NCBI GenBank assembly: GCA_038117265.1
Contig: JAYOFO010000049.1
Location: 1 to 17,663 of the forward strand
From: JAYPUG01 sp038117265
GTDB taxonomy: Bacteria > Pseudomonadota > Alphaproteobacteria > UBA6615
Length of the DNA: 17,663 bases
Direction of reading: 5' to 3'
Part shown: positions 6,198 through 17,662 of the stretch, in pieces
How positions within the stretch are numbered: position 1 is the first letter of the stretch
Layout of the letters: each line of letters starts with the position of its first letter
Made by a program: the position numbers and the translations under genes
Notes under the pieces: generated by a model
Databases searched by the model: none
What the model saw: the letters and a program-made list of their open reading frames with translations, nothing else
Told to the model about the DNA's origin: nothing

Positions 6198-7190
6198 TCA
6201 TGCAACGCCTGCCCGCAGGCAGTCGTGGATGTGGACGATCCCGACCGGCCGGCTGTCATCGGCGACGAACAGGCTGGTGATCTCGTTGGCGTTCATCATG
6301 CCGAGGGCCTCGGAGGCGAGCGCCGGGCCGCGAATCGTCTTCGGCGCGACCGTCATCACGGCGTCGCAGCGCATGTTGAGGAGGCCGTCGGACATGTGGC
6401 GGCGCAGGTCGCCGTCGGTGATGATGCCGAGAAGCTTGCCCTGCGGATCGACGACGCCGGCGCAGCCGAAGCCCTTCGCCGTCATCACCAGGATCGCATC
6501 GCCGACCTGGGCCGCCGCGTCGATCAGCGGCAGCGCGTCGCCGGTGTGCATCAGGTCGCCGACGCGCAGCAGGCTTTGGCCGAGCTTGCCGCCCGGGTGC
6601 AGGACCTGGAAATCCTCGGCCGTGAAGCCGCGCCGGTCGAGCAGGGCGATGGCCAGCGCGTCGCCGAGCGCCAGCATCGCGGTGGTCGAGGTGGTGGGGG
6701 CGAGCCCCATCGGACAGGCCTCGGCGATCGCGGGCAGCAGCAGCGTACACGAGCTGACCTCGGCGAGCAGTGAACCGGCACGCCCGGTGATCGAGATCAG
6801 CGGAACGTCGAACCGGCGGCAGTAATTGATCACGTCGTTGAGTTCGTGGGTTTCGCCCGAGTTCGAAAGCGCCAGCACCACATCTTCGCGCGTGATCATG
6901 CCGAGGTCGCCGTGGCTGGCTTCGCCGGGGTGCACATAGAGCGCAGGCGTTCCAGTGCTGGCCAGCGTCGCGGCAATCTTGCGCGCGATGTGTCCGCTCT
7001 TGCCCATGCCGGTGACGACGGTGCGCCCCCGGGCGCCGTCGATCAGATCGAGCGCGTTGATGAAGGTGGTGTCGAGCGCGTCGCCGAGTGCGCGCAGCGC
7101 TTCGGCCTCGAGGCGGAACACGCGCCGCGCGGCGTCGAGGTCGCGTTCCTCGTCGCGCGGGGCACCGGAATCGGGCCTGGAATCTCGCAT
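6198..7190 (-). CDS. kdsD: D-arabinose 5-phosphate isomerase (KpsF/GutQ family)
   Basis: The enzyme converts D-ribulose 5-phosphate to D-arabinose 5-phosphate, the first step towards KDO of the LPS inner core. The 330-residue protein has an SIS domain (about 40-200) with TGMGKSGHIARKIAATLAST, HPGEASHGDLGMI, SNSGET (109-114) and HPGGKLG (198-204). Two CBS domains follow (about 210-265 and 275-330), including VGDLMHTGDALPLID and IITDGDLRRHM. That is the full domain set of KdsD/KpsF. ATG 7190 gives a normal N-terminus, GTG 7199 is possible (a GGAG lies 12 bases before it), and the longer frame to 7274 has no family support. No kdsC (KDO-8-P phosphatase) lies between it and lptC, unlike in E. coli. 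Confidence 0.95.
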   Translation of the reverse strand: MRDSRPDSGAPRDEERDLDAARRVFRLEAEALRALGDALDTTFINALDLIDGARGRTVVTGMGKSGHIARKIAATLASTGTPALYVHPGEASHGDLGMITREDVVLALSNSGETHELNDVINYCRRFDVPLISITGRAGSLLAEVSSCTLLLPAIAEACPMGLAPTTSTTAMLALGDALAIALLDRRGFTAEDFQVLHPGGKLGQSLLRVGDLMHTGDALPLIDAAAQVGDAILVMTAKGFGCAGVVDPQGKLLGIITDGDLRRHMSDGLLNMRCDAVMTVAPKTIRGPALASEALGMMNANEITSLFVADDSRPVGIVHIHDCLRAGVA

Positions 7191-7289
7191 GTCGCTCACG
7201 TGGCGCTCGAACTCCGGATCAGGGTCTGGGCGTGGAAGTCGGGTCCGGCCGCCGGAACTCCAATTAATCCACACGAATCAAGCAGTTGC

Positions 7290-7318
7290 AGTATGGAGTG
7301 CAGACCGTGAATCGTCAA
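7290..7318 (-). promoter_or_regulatory. Sigma-70-like promoter before kdsD-lptCAB-rpoN
   Basis: In the 139-base gap between rnd and kdsD, the minus strand reads TTGACG (7313-7318, 5 of 6 to the -35 consensus), a 17-base spacer and CATACT (7290-7295, 4 of 6 to the -10). The leader to ATG 7190 would be about 95 bases. This may drive the whole tightly packed envelope-to-sigma-54 block. Confidence 0.45.
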
Positions 7319-7329
7319 ACGGTGTGGCG

Positions 7330-7953
7330 TCAGGCGTGGGCCAGTATGTCGATGTCGGGCCAGCCGGCCAGGTCGAGGGCGGCGCGCGCCGGTAGGAAGT
7401 CGAAACAGGCCTGGGCCAGTGCGACACGGTCGTGTCGCTCGAGCAGGGCATCGAGGCGCAACTTCAGCTCGTGCAGGAAGAACACGTCGTTGGCGGCGTA
7501 TTCGAGCTGTTCGGGCGACAGCTCGTCGGCGCCCCAGTCGGACGTCTGCTGCTGTTTCGAGATTTCGACCCCCAGCAGGTCGCGGCACAGATCCTTGAGG
7601 CCGTGGCGGTCCGTGAAGGTGCGGGTCAGGCGCGACGCCGTGCGCGTGCAGTAGACGGGGCCCGCATCGACGCCGAGGTAGCGCCGGATCGCGGCCAGGT
7701 CGAACCGCGCGAAATGGTAGAGCTTGAGGCGGGCGGGGTCGGCCAGCAGCGCTTTCAGGTTCGGCGCGTCGTAGCCGTCGCCGTCGCGGGTCGGGAACTG
7801 CACCAGGTGCGCCACCCCGTCGCCGGCCGACAGCTGGACCAGGCACAGCCGGTCGCGCATCAGGTTCAGGCCCATCGTCTCGGTGTCGACGGCGATCGTG
7901 TCGCCGAGGTCGAGCCCGTCGGGCAGGTCGTGTCGGTGAAGTTCGATGTCCAC
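7330..7953 (-). CDS. rnd: Ribonuclease D-like 3'-5' exonuclease, short form
   Basis: This is a DEDDy-type 3'-5' exonuclease that trims the 3' ends of structured RNAs such as tRNA precursors. The 207-residue protein consists of only the exonuclease domain. The metal ligands are visible as Asp23 and Glu25 (AVDTETMGL), Asp85 (HFARFDLAAI) and Asp156 with Tyr152 (YAANDVFFL). The HRDC domains that make E. coli RNase D about 375 residues long are absent. Such short versions beside kdsD are common in alphaproteobacteria. Whether it acts on tRNA or on other RNA or DNA ends cannot be told from sequence. It is divergent from the SDR gene at 8111. Confidence 0.9.
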   Translation of the reverse strand: MDIELHRHDLPDGLDLGDTIAVDTETMGLNLMRDRLCLVQLSAGDGVAHLVQFPTRDGDGYDAPNLKALLADPARLKLYHFARFDLAAIRRYLGVDAGPVYCTRTASRLTRTFTDRHGLKDLCRDLLGVEISKQQQTSDWGADELSPEQLEYAANDVFFLHELKLRLDALLERHDRVALAQACFDFLPARAALDLAGWPDIDILAHA

Positions 7954-8038
7954 GGGGGCCCGTTCGCCTGATCGTGCGGCACCCAGCGCGCCGGTTCGCC
8001 GGTTGCTAACGCCTCGTGGCGGGGCGTGTCAACCGCGC

Positions 8039-8068
8039 TTGGCAGACCCGCCGACGCGGCGCTATACA
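8039..8068 (+). promoter_or_regulatory. Promoter for the NDUFA9-like gene in the divergent gap
   Basis: TTGGCA (8039-8044, 5 of 6) and TATACA (8063-8068, 4 of 6) are 18 bases apart, giving a leader of about 35 bases before ATG 8111. The gap 7954-8110 also holds an exact TTGACA on the minus strand (8027-8032) that could serve rnd, though no good -10 follows it. The -35 elements of the two directions lie within 20 bases of each other. Confidence 0.45.
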
Positions 8069-8110
8069 CCGGGTCGGGCACGTGGCACGGCGCAGTTCTG
8101 GAGCAGGATC

Positions 8111-9064
8111 ATGGCATTGGATCGGATCACCGTTTTCGGCGGCTCGGGATTCCTGGGGAGCTACATCGTCGAACGGCTCGCCGATCGCGACCTCGTCGTC
8201 CAGGTCGCGGTGCGAGATCCCGAGGCCGCGAAGCATCTTCGGCCCCTCGGCCAGGTCGGCCAGGTGACGCCGGTCGCCTGCGACATCAAGAATCCCGACG
8301 CCGTCGCACGCGCGGTCGAGGGCGCCGACGGGGTCGTCAACCTGGTGGGCATCCTGGCCGCGCGCGGCAAGCAGACCTTCAACGCCGTCCATGCGGATGC
8401 GCCGGGCGCGATCGCGGGCGCCGCGGCCGCGGCCGGGACCCGTTCGCTGGTCCATGTGTCGGCGATCGGGGCTGCGCCGTCGGCGCCGTCGGAGTATCTG
8501 CGCTCGAAGGCCGCCGGCGAGGCGGCGTTGCGGCAGGCGTTCCCGCAGGCGGCCATCGTGCGCCCCTCGATCATCTTCGGGCCCGGCGACGGCTTCTTCA
8601 ACCTGTTCGGCGGCCTGGCGCGGATGGCGCCGGCACTGCCGTTGTTCGGGGGCGGGAAGACCCGGTTCCAGCCTGTCTATGCGGCCGATGTCGCCGATGC
8701 GATCGTGCACGCGCTCCTCGATCCGGCATGCGCGGGGCAGATCTACGAGCTCGGCGGACCGCGGGTCTACAGCTTCTCGGAACTGCTGGAGCTGCTTCTG
8801 CACGAAGTCCGCCGCAAGCGGTGCCTGGTTCCGGTGCCGTTCTTCGTGGGCGACATTCAGGCGACCCTTGCGGGGCTGCTGCCGAATGCGCCGGTGACCC
8901 GCGACCAGATGCGCTCGCTGCGCGTCGACAGCATCGTGTCGTCGGGGGCGAAGACCCTGGCCGATCTCGGCATCGCACCGACGGCGCTCGAGACGATCCT
9001 GCCGACCTACGTCCATCGCTACCGGCGCGGCGGCCGCATCGGACGCGTGCCGCTCGACGCCTGA
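8111..9064 (+). CDS. NDUFA9-like atypical SDR (NAD(P)-binding epimerase/dehydratase family)
   Basis: The 317-residue protein has an N-terminal Rossmann fold with GGSGFLG (10-16) after the first strand (ITVFG). It continues with VVNLVGILAARGKQTFNAVH, VHVSAIGA (114-121), and an active-site-like Tyr129-x3-Lys133 pair in YLRSKAAGE. VRPSIIFGPGDGFFNLF and PVYAADVADAI are hallmarks of the 'complex I NDUFA9 subunit family' of atypical SDRs. In mitochondria this protein is an accessory subunit of NADH dehydrogenase that binds NADPH. In bacteria the role is not settled, and a link to quinone or sugar metabolism is possible. No nuo genes are nearby. ATG 8111 is preceded by an AGGA-type SD (8105-8108). 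Its 3' end faces uppP with a 16-base gap and no obvious terminator. Confidence 0.88.
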   Translation: MALDRITVFGGSGFLGSYIVERLADRDLVVQVAVRDPEAAKHLRPLGQVGQVTPVACDIKNPDAVARAVEGADGVVNLVGILAARGKQTFNAVHADAPGAIAGAAAAAGTRSLVHVSAIGAAPSAPSEYLRSKAAGEAALRQAFPQAAIVRPSIIFGPGDGFFNLFGGLARMAPALPLFGGGKTRFQPVYAADVADAIVHALLDPACAGQIYELGGPRVYSFSELLELLLHEVRRKRCLVPVPFFVGDIQATLAGLLPNAPVTRDQMRSLRVDSIVSSGAKTLADLGIAPTALETILPTYVHRYRRGGRIGRVPLDA

Positions 9065-9080
9065 TCCATCGCCCGGCGGG

Positions 9081-9884
9081 TTAGATCGCGCCGTACACCC
9101 AGGCCAGGATCAACCCGCCCAGCACGAGCCGGTAGACGACGAACGGGCCGAAGCCCGAGAACCGCAGCCAGCGCAACAGCAGGGCGATCGCGCCCAGCGC
9201 GGTCACAAACGAAAGCATGGCCGCGAGGATGGCGTCGTTGGTCAGAACCGGATCGCCGGCCTCGATCACCTCCATTGCGATCAGGAGCCCCGCTCCCGCG
9301 ATTGTGGGGATCGAGAGCAGCAGCGAGAAGCGTGCGGCCTCGGCCCGGTCGTAGCCCAGCGCGCGAGCCGCCGCGATTGTGATGCCGGCCCGGCTCGTGC
9401 CGGGAATCAGCGCCAGCACCTGGGCGAGCCCGATCGTCAGCGCGTTGGGCAGGTTCATGTGCTCGACGCGCAGGATCTTCATGCCGAAACGGTCTGCAAG
9501 GAACAGCAGGATCGCGAACCCGATGGTCGTCCAGCCGACGATCTCGAGTCCGCGCAGCGAGGATTCGATGTAGTCGCGCCCGAACAGGCCGGCGACGACG
9601 ACGGGGATCGTCGCGATCGCGATGTAGCCGGCGAGGCGTGCGCCGTCGTGGCGCCGGCCGCGCATCGTGTCGAACAGTCCGACCGAGATGAACGCCGCTT
9701 CGCGCCAGAAGTAGACGAGGGCGGCAAACAGCGTCCCCACATGGACGGCGACGTCGAGAACCAGCGTGTGTTGCGACAGCCCCAGCAACTCGGCCCCGAT
9801 TCGCAGGTGGCCGGACGAGCTCACCGGCAGGAACTCGGTGATGCCCTGGATGGTGGCAAGAATGGCGATTTCGATGAGGGACAT
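9081..9884 (-). CDS. uppP: Undecaprenyl-diphosphatase (BacA family)
   Basis: This integral membrane enzyme removes a phosphate from undecaprenyl diphosphate, recycling the lipid carrier for peptidoglycan and O-antigen. High copy gives bacitracin resistance in other bacteria. The 267 residues contain the two family signatures: QGITEFLPVSSSGHL (13-27, with Glu17 and His26) and PGTSRAGITI (161-170, with Arg165). About seven to eight hydrophobic segments are visible, for example VLDVAVHVGTLFAALVYFW, YIAIATIPVVVAGLF and the C-terminal LVLGGLILAWVYGAI. The length is normal. The start is the only good ATG, with no clear SD. It stands alone, convergent with the NDUFA9-like gene and divergent from gltD. 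Confidence 0.96.
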   Translation of the reverse strand: MSLIEIAILATIQGITEFLPVSSSGHLRIGAELLGLSQHTLVLDVAVHVGTLFAALVYFWREAAFISVGLFDTMRGRRHDGARLAGYIAIATIPVVVAGLFGRDYIESSLRGLEIVGWTTIGFAILLFLADRFGMKILRVEHMNLPNALTIGLAQVLALIPGTSRAGITIAAARALGYDRAEAARFSLLLSIPTIAGAGLLIAMEVIEAGDPVLTNDAILAAMLSFVTALGAIALLLRWLRFSGFGPFVVYRLVLGGLILAWVYGAI

Positions 9885-10030
9885 GGTTAATGGCCGGCGA
9901 TCGACGGACTCCGCCTTATAGCACCGCCGGCGCGGGCCGGCCTATGTATTCATCCAGGCGAAACGGGCCGAATAATAGTACCGTAACGGACCAAAAATTC
10001 GACCGAGACGTTGAAATATTGGGGAATCTA

Positions 10031-10057
10031 TGCATGGCTCGTGGCCACCTGCATGCA
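10031..10057. promoter_or_regulatory. Interrupted dyad, candidate operator upstream of gltD
   Basis: TGCATG (10031-10036) and CATGCA (10052-10057) form perfect arms around an 8-base palindrome GTGGCCAC (10041-10048), with 4- and 3-base spacers. The arrangement looks like a binding site for a dimeric or tetrameric regulator. It does not match the NtrC consensus as I know it. The regulator is unknown. Confidence 0.35.
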
Positions 10058-10119
10058 ATATTAGTCAATATATGTGACTTAAATAGCGTTTTTCGCTGGT
10101 CCCGCGGCGGTTTGCGGGC

Positions 10120-10125
10120 TATATA
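10120..10125 (+). promoter_or_regulatory. Possible -10 element for gltD
   Basis: TATATA is the best -10-like hexamer before gltD. The -35 position (about 10097-10102, TGGTCC) matches poorly, so an activator may be needed. A start near 10132 would give a leader of about 195 bases. Confidence 0.3.
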
Positions 10126-10326
10126 CCGCGAACGATCCTGTGTCGCGGATCGGGGCACGCGGATCCTGGCGATATTCGAGACCATACCGCGTCCCATCGG
10201 AAAACGGCGAGTTCCGGACGGATTCCGGGCCCTTGCATGAATTGTACGGTCCGGACGGGCATTCTCGTCGACCAGGTTGCGGGTGCGCCGGGCATGGGGC
10301 CCTGGCACTGCGGGTTGGGGTGAGGA

Positions 10327-11781
10327 ATGAGCAACAAGGTTCTGAAATTCGTCGAGCGGGCGCGGGAGATGCCGGAAAAGCTCGCTCCGGATGTCCGGCG
10401 CGAGAATTGGCACGAGGTCTATGCGCGCTTCGCCCGCGAGAAGGCGGCCGACCAGGCGGGCCGTTGTTCGCAGTGTGGCGTGCCCTTCTGCCAGGTGCAT
10501 TGCCCGCTCCACAACAACATCCCCGACTGGCTGATGCTGGCCGCCGAGGGCCGGCTCGAGGAGGCTTACGAGGTTGCCTCGGCCACCAACACCTTTCCCG
10601 AGATGTGCGGCCGAATCTGCCCGCAGGACCGCCTGTGCGAAGGCAACTGCGTGATCGAGCAGTCCGGCCACGGCACGGTGACGATCGGCGCCATCGAGAA
10701 TTACATCACCCAAACCGCGTTCGAGAACGGCTGGGTCAAGCCGATCGCGCCGCCGCGCGAGCGCGCCGAGAGCGTGGGCATCATCGGTGCGGGCCCGGGC
10801 GGGCTGGCGGCGGCCGACATGCTGCGCCGGCGCGGCTACCAGGTGCATGTCTACGACCGCTACGATCGCGTCGGCGGCCTCCTGGTCTATGGCATCCCGA
10901 ACTTCAAGCTCGAGAAGGACGTGGTCGAGCGGCGGGCCGCGCTGCTCGCGGAGGGGGGCGTCCAGTTCCATCTCAACATTGCGGTCGGCGCGGATGTCTC
11001 CTTCGCCGAGCTGCGCGAGCGCCATGAGGCGATCCTCATCGCGACCGGCGTCTACAAGGCGCGCGAGCTCGAGTTGCCGGGCTCCGGGCTCGAGAACGTT
11101 CTGCACGCGATGGACTTCCTGACCGCGTCGAACCGCAAGGGCCTGGGCGACACCGTCCCGGCCTTTGAGGACGGCACCCTGAACGCGGCCGGCAGGGATG
11201 TCGTCGTGATCGGCGGCGGCGACACGGCGATGGACTGCGTGCGCACCGCGGTCCGCCAGGATGCGGCGTCGGTGAAGTGCCTGTACCGGCGCGACCGGAC
11301 CAACATGCCCGGCTCGATGCGCGAGGTCGCCAACGCCGAGGAAGAGGGCGTCGAGTTCGTCTGGCTGTCGGCGCCCGAGGCGTTCCTCGGCGATCCCGGC
11401 AGCGGCGTGAGCGGGGTGCGCGCCCAGAAGATGCGCCTCGGCCCGCCCGACTCCTCGGGCCGCCAATCGCCCGAGCCGATCCCGGAGTCGAGCTTCACGC
11501 TTCACGCCGACATGGTGATCAAGGCGTTCGGTTTCGACCCCGAGGATCTGCCCGCGCTGTTCGGCGAGCCGGAACTCGCGGTGACGCGCTGGGGCACGAT
11601 CAAGGCGGATTTCAACACCGGCTTGACGGCGATGCCGGGCGTGTTCGCGGCCGGCGATATCGTGCGTGGTGCAAGCCTCGTCGTCTGGGCGATCCGCGAC
11701 GGCCGCGACGCGGCGGCCGCAATTCACGCCTACATCCAGTCGCGCATGTCGGCCGATGTCGACGCGGCGGCTGCGGAGTAA
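10327..11781 (+). CDS. gltD: Glutamate synthase (NADPH) small/beta subunit
   Basis: GltD passes electrons from NADPH through FAD and 4Fe-4S clusters to the GltB subunit, which makes two glutamates from glutamine and 2-oxoglutarate. The 484-residue protein has the N-terminal cysteine clusters C47-x2-C50-x4-C55-x3-C59 and C94-x3-C98-x5-C104-x3-C108. The FAD Rossmann motif is GAGPGG (154-159) and the pyridine nucleotide motif is GGGDTAMD (296-303). The C-terminal FAD-contact region includes VFAAGDIVRGASLVVWAI. Length and motifs fit the A. brasilense/E. coli GltD type. ATG 10327 follows a G-rich stretch ending TGAGGA, set unusually close to the start. It precedes gltB by 56 bases, the reverse of the E. 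coli gltBD order. Confidence 0.97.
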   Translation: MSNKVLKFVERAREMPEKLAPDVRRENWHEVYARFAREKAADQAGRCSQCGVPFCQVHCPLHNNIPDWLMLAAEGRLEEAYEVASATNTFPEMCGRICPQDRLCEGNCVIEQSGHGTVTIGAIENYITQTAFENGWVKPIAPPRERAESVGIIGAGPGGLAAADMLRRRGYQVHVYDRYDRVGGLLVYGIPNFKLEKDVVERRAALLAEGGVQFHLNIAVGADVSFAELRERHEAILIATGVYKARELELPGSGLENVLHAMDFLTASNRKGLGDTVPAFEDGTLNAAGRDVVVIGGGDTAMDCVRTAVRQDAASVKCLYRRDRTNMPGSMREVANAEEEGVEFVWLSAPEAFLGDPGSGVSGVRAQKMRLGPPDSSGRQSPEPIPESSFTLHADMVIKAFGFDPEDLPALFGEPELAVTRWGTIKADFNTGLTAMPGVFAAGDIVRGASLVVWAIRDGRDAAAAIHAYIQSRMSADVDAAAAE

Positions 11782-11795
11782 CAGACAGCTGTTCG

Positions 11796-11813
11796 CCGGG
11801 GCGCGGTCCCCGG
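11796..11813 (+). other. GC hairpin between gltD and gltB
   Basis: CCGGGG (11796-11801) and CCCCGG (11808-11813) form a 6-bp stem with a 6-base loop in the 56-base gap. An 8-base palindrome ACAGCTGT (11785-11792) lies just upstream. No T run follows, so this is not an intrinsic terminator. It may tune mRNA stability or the gltD:gltB ratio, though chance is possible at this GC content. Confidence 0.3.
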
Positions 11814-11837
11814 GGGCGCTCGAAAGAGAGAAGGACC

Positions 11838-16370
<4,533 letters not shown>

Positions 16371-16372
16371 CA

Positions 16373-16388
16373 CGCGCCATCGGGCGCG
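16373..16388 (+). other. Short hairpin after gltB
   Basis: CGCGCC (16373-16378) and GGCGCG (16383-16388) pair around ATCG just after the gltB stop. There is no T run. The SD of the next gene (GAGGGGGGAAAG) follows at once, so transcription may read through into the hydrolase gene. The hairpin could partly insulate or protect the gltB message. Confidence 0.3.
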
Positions 16389-16401
16389 AGGGGGGAAAGC
16401 C

Positions 16402-17376
16402 ATGCCGAACGACAATGTCGTCCGCAACACCGACCGTATCCATCCGCAGATGGCCGAGGCCATGACGCGGAACGCAGAGATCGTCGCCAGGCTGGGCGGG
16501 CCCGGCGAGGGCATCGCCGAAGTCCGCGCGCGCGCCGACGCGGCGCGTGCGGTCTGGAACGAAGGCGGGCCCGCGATGGCGGTCGATGCGGCCCGCACCG
16601 TGCCGGGCCCGTTCCGCGACGTCCCGGTCCGGCTCTACAAGCCCGCGGATGCGGACGGGCTGCCCGTCTTCGTCTATCTGCACGGCGGCGGGTTCCGGAT
16701 CGGCAGCGAGAATTCGAACGACCGGCAGATGCGCGAACTCGCCCAGGCCTGGGGCGGGGCGGTGGTCAGCGCCGACTACGTCCACGTGCCCGAACACACC
16801 TTCCCCGATCCGGTCGTCGAGATCGTCGCGGTGCTGGAATGGCTGGCCGAGAACGGCGGCACATGGGGTCTCGACGGCACACGCATCGCCGTCGGCGGGG
16901 CCTCGGCCGGTGCGAGCGTGGCGCTGGGCGCGGCTTTCACCCTGCGTGATGCCGGCAAGCCGGATCTGCTCAAGGGGGTCGCCTCGCTCTATGGCGTCCT
17001 CGATTACAATCTGGAATCGGACTCGATGCGCGAACTGGGTGGCGGCGATTTCATGCTGACCACCGAATACACCCGGATGGTCTATGACGGTTACGTGCCC
17101 GACGCCGCGGGTCGCGGCGACCCGCGCGCCTTCGCCGCCAAGGCCGACCCGGCCGGCCTGCCCGCGGTGTTCATCGCGGCGGCCGAGCTCGATCCGATCC
17201 GCGACGATTCGCTCACCTTTGCGGGCACCCTCAAGGGCGCCTGCCACCCGCACCAGCTCGAGGTCTATCCCGGCGTGCTGCACGCCTTCTTCGGCTATTC
17301 GGGCGTCGTCGACGAGGCGAAGCGCTGCATCGGCGACCTTGCCGCGTTTCTCGGCCGCACCGTCGGCCGCCCCTGA
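16402..17376 (+). CDS. HSL-family alpha/beta hydrolase (esterase/lipase type)
   Basis: The 324-residue protein is of the hormone-sensitive-lipase family, which cleaves carboxyl esters. The oxyanion-hole motif HGGGF is at 94-98. The nucleophile is Ser168 in GASAG, the acid probably Asp264 (AAELDPIRDDS), and the base His294 (GVLHAFFGY). The catalytic triad is therefore complete. The usual DYRLAPEHPFP stretch reads DYVHVPEHTFPDP here, a variant that may change the substrate pocket. There is no signal peptide, so it is cytoplasmic. The substrate is unknown. ATG 16402 follows a G-rich SD (16388-16399), 31 bases after gltB. A link to glutamate synthesis is not obvious and may only be co-location. 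Confidence 0.9.
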   Translation: MPNDNVVRNTDRIHPQMAEAMTRNAEIVARLGGPGEGIAEVRARADAARAVWNEGGPAMAVDAARTVPGPFRDVPVRLYKPADADGLPVFVYLHGGGFRIGSENSNDRQMRELAQAWGGAVVSADYVHVPEHTFPDPVVEIVAVLEWLAENGGTWGLDGTRIAVGGASAGASVALGAAFTLRDAGKPDLLKGVASLYGVLDYNLESDSMRELGGGDFMLTTEYTRMVYDGYVPDAAGRGDPRAFAAKADPAGLPAVFIAAAELDPIRDDSLTFAGTLKGACHPHQLEVYPGVLHAFFGYSGVVDEAKRCIGDLAAFLGRTVGRP

Positions 17377-17379
17377 CCC

Positions 17380-17538
17380 ATGGGCGTCGCGATCCTCGCG
17401 CTGATCGTCTCGATCGTGCTGATCTTCGTCGTCCCGCCGGTCGGCATCGTCGCGACGCCGATCGCCGTCGTCTGAGTGATCCTCGCCTTCGTCTTCAAGG
17501 TGCTCGGCTTGGGCTTCCGGGGCGGCTCGGGCCGCTAG
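17380..17538 (+). pseudogene. Tiny hydrophobic reading frame split by in-frame TGA
   Basis: Three bases after the hydrolase stop, ATG 17380 opens 31 codons encoding MGVAILALIVSIVLIFVVPP and then VGIVATPIAVV, one membrane span with a Pro-Pro-x-Gly break. TGA at 17473-17475 interrupts it. The same frame goes on for 20 codons (VILAFVFKVLGLGFRGGSGR) to TAG 17536. All third positions after the TGA are G or C, as in the neighbouring genes, and the second part is again hydrophobic with a basic end. This suggests a former or real two-span protein of about 51-52 residues, with TGA perhaps standing for TGG (Trp). Other options are a sequencing error, two separate microproteins (GTG follows the TGA directly), or chance. 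No SD is visible. Confidence 0.4.
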
Positions 17539-17557
17539 CCAAGCACCGGGGGAGCGA

Positions 17558-17662
17558 CTAGGCCGGCTCGGAGTGGGTCCGGATCGCCTTGAAGGCCCGG
17601 GTGACGGCCGGCACCGAATCCTCGATCGGGAAGCGCTCGGCCGAAGAGCCGCCGACATAGCC
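17558..17662 (-). CDS. 3' end of an unrecognised gene (partial)
   Basis: A minus-strand frame enters from the right edge and ends at TAG 17558-17560. It gives 34 C-terminal residues: GYVGGSSAERFPIEDSVPAV, then TRAFKAIRTHSEPA. About 31 of 34 codons end in G or C, matching local genes, so I take it as coding. It faces the hydrolase region convergently, with a 19-base gap after the small frame. The residue pattern (a Gly-rich turn, then an amphipathic helix) is not enough to name a family. Confidence 0.5.
   Translation of the reverse strand, partial: GYVGGSSAERFPIEDSVPAVTRAFKAIRTHSEPA

Larger units (their letters stand above)
9885..10326. promoter_or_regulatory. Divergent uppP-gltD control region with AT-rich core
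   Basis: No convincing gene lies in these 442 bases; the open frames here lack SDs, protein-like composition and family resemblance. About 9970-10130 is clearly AT-richer than the rest of the window. It contains an interrupted dyad at 10031-10057, AGTCA-N7-TGACT at 10063-10079, a small AGCG-TTTTT-CGCT hairpin (10085-10097), CCCGC/GCGGG (10101-10118) and a TATATA -10 candidate (10120-10125). Further down are a direct repeat CGCGGATC (10144 and 10158) and CCGGACGG (10214 and 10251). The region most likely holds promoters and operators for gltD, with a leader of up to about 195 bases. A small RNA is possible but unsupported. Confidence 0.5.

Noticed and set aside
7191..7274. N-terminal extension of kdsD to an ATG at 7274.
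   Set aside because: The extra 28 residues have no family counterpart and the ATG lacks an SD; it would also start only about 16 bases from the proposed -10.
9890..10240. A 116-codon plus-strand frame in the uppP-gltD gap.
   Set aside because: It has no SD, mixed codon use unlike the neighbours, no motif, and spans the AT-rich dyads, so it is more likely untranslated control DNA.
10144..10258. Short direct repeats CGCGGATC and CCGGACGG in the gltD leader.
   Set aside because: Two copies each of 8-base GC-rich words are expected by chance in such DNA; there is no regular array, so no CRISPR or iteron.
10303..10320. TGGCAC followed by GTTGG, resembling a sigma-54 -24/-12 promoter before gltD.
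   Set aside because: The spacing to the would-be -12 element is one base off, the -12 lacks TTGC, and the start of transcription would fall on the ATG itself.
9916..11727. A 603-codon minus-strand frame across the gltD leader and gltD.
   Set aside because: It is antisense to gltD, has no SD and no recognisable domain, and its C-terminal half of low complexity mirrors gltD codons.
11277..11837. Upstream extension of the gltB frame over the gltD 3' half.
   Set aside because: The extension is in a different frame from gltD, is Arg/Gly-rich without homology, and ATG 11838 has a strong SD and the correct distance to the nucleophile Cys31.
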